Source of the DNA: Methylomonas fluvii
Lineage (GTDB): Bacteria; Pseudomonadota; Gammaproteobacteria; Methylococcales; Methylomonadaceae
Reading direction: 5' to 3'
DNA: 64,000 nucleotides
Assembly: GCF_014850975.1 (NCBI RefSeq)
Contig: NZ_JACXST010000003.1
Location: forward strand, 620,001-684,000
Shown here: positions 63,015 through 64,000 of the stretch, piece by piece
Numbering within the stretch: the first letter of the stretch is position 1
How the letters are laid out: the number at the start of each line of letters is the position of its first letter
The notes under the pieces: model-generated
The model's database searches: none
The model's input: the letters and a program-made list of their open reading frames with translations, nothing else
Told to the model about the DNA's origin: nothing
Position numbers and translations under genes: made by a program

Positions 63015-64000
63015 AGTTATCCTCGGTGAAAGTGTCGGGCATCTTAATTTAAGTTTGAAAATTTTGTGTTGGAAATATTGGATAGCGTCGTCGCAAGGCA
63101 GCCGCCCAAAGCGCAATACAACGTAAGTGCAAGGCTGCCAAGAACCAAGCTGGTTTTTTAACTTAACGAGTAGCTATGCCATGCCATCGCGTCAAATGCA
63201 AAAAAGCATTTTCCAGCCGATGGCGAAGGCGATAAGAGGAATCAACCGTTTTCTGGAGCTGAGTAATTTTCGTCGGCAATTGGCAGATGACTAAAGCTTT
63301 GGTGGGGCCGGTCGTCGATTGCCGCCGAAGGCATGATACGCATGTGAATCTTCGATTATTGTTTCTGAATTTGCTCCAAACTTTCGTCCGAGCCCCCTTG
63401 TTTTAAAGCATCGCCAGCTTGGTATATCACTACCCCAACTGATGACTTTTACCCTTACGGGGCAAACTGAAAGCTGCCGCCCAATATCTCTTAAATAAAA
63501 TAAGGGATATAACCCAAAGTACGTGAAATAACACACTCTCCATAGCGTTATAGCCATCTAAAGCCCCAGAAGACCGCCAGATCTATTGCTGCTCCGTCCT
63601 ATCAAACAAAAATTCTTATCCCATTGTTTTATATGAATATAACCATAGAAAAACACTAGCAACCCAGGTTTAAATATTTTTTGGTACATATTTTGCTTTC
63701 CAATTAGTGCTGCACCCTGGGGCGCAGCCACCAAGTCGCCACACTCGTCGCAAGGCGGGGCCGGAAAGCTGCGGATCTGATTCAGATAGTCGAGCTGCCT
63801 CTTATGAGCGGGCAAGAGAAGGGTCTAGCCGGTCGAGATTGATAGGACGGCAACTATCCCATAGCACTCGCTCACTAGTCAGGAATAGCTTGTTATATCA
63901 CCTGATTAGTCTGAACCCGTTGTTTAACTCACTACGCAAGCAAGCCCGGTATTTAAAACTCTTTGGACTGTCTCTCTCGCAACCATAGCGTAGCGTGATC
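63015..64000. other. Poorly coded right end of the window
   Basis: Two consecutive minus-strand frames (63291-63557 and 63558-63815) lie in the same reading frame and are separated by a single stop. The upstream one has CDEC in a Pro/Cys-rich N-terminal part. I recognise neither; together they could be a decayed gene or chance. No RNA gene seen. Confidence 0.35.

Noticed and set aside
63181-63294. 37-codon plus-strand frame near the right end
   Set aside because: No ribosome binding site or family match; likely chance.

Overview
The window looks like chromosome from a gammaproteobacterium. The signs are DksA followed by GluQRS, RpoS, RecC-RecB-RecD, a CydP-containing cytochrome bd operon, FNR, and a DUF3581 protein. 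My impression, from memory of gene content and not tested, is a Methylococcales (Methylomonas-like) methanotroph. Most of the sequence is moderately GC-rich and densely coded. I found no rRNA, tRNA or CRISPR array.

Layout. 0-11.4 kb: secreted quinoprotein-like protein, FliK-type protein, fructose-1,6-bisphosphatase, FNR, a YadG/YadH-type ABC exporter, Ppx/GppA with a coupled membrane-anchored protein, and RpoS. 11.9-20.9 kb: DnaJ-like membrane protein, MobB-MoeA, DUF3581 protein, rhodanese, aminotransferase, DksA, GluQRS (apparently a non-canonical start), acetyl-CoA synthetase and an EamA transporter. 20.9-23.2 kb: an AT-rich Bacteroidetes-like DUF4301 gene lying between what look like the two ends of a broken galU. 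23.3-28.9 kb: TolC, a repeat-rich stretch, an IS5-type element with a visible target duplication, and a three-gene accessory operon that ends in an attC-like site. 29.2-38.3 kb: recD, recB and recC.

38.5-49.4 kb: a chemotaxis-type protein, a highly structured non-coding element, a CBS-GGDEF diguanylate cyclase, a FixJ-like regulator, a pseudogene with two in-frame stops, small exported proteins and an RND tripartite efflux operon. 49.5-54.4 kb: cydP-cydA-cydB-cydX-DUF2892-sqr in one direction, behind a good match to a sigma-54 promoter with an upstream palindrome. This joins sulfide oxidation to a sulfide-tolerant terminal oxidase. 54.7-64 kb: thiopurine methyltransferase, a Tat-exported superoxide reductase-like protein, a Roco (LRR-Roc-COR) GTPase, an M15 peptidase, MocA-like and XdhC-like proteins, an EAL-domain remnant and a poorly coded right end.

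The most interesting parts are the cassette-like operon (pentapeptide channel-like protein, Pol-beta nucleotidyltransferase and small partner), the sigma-54/cyd/sqr unit, the galU replacement, the Roco protein and the structured element near 39.8 kb. Gene decay is common: galU ends, an EAL fragment, a winged-helix-like pseudogene, and four copies of a palindromic intergenic repeat.
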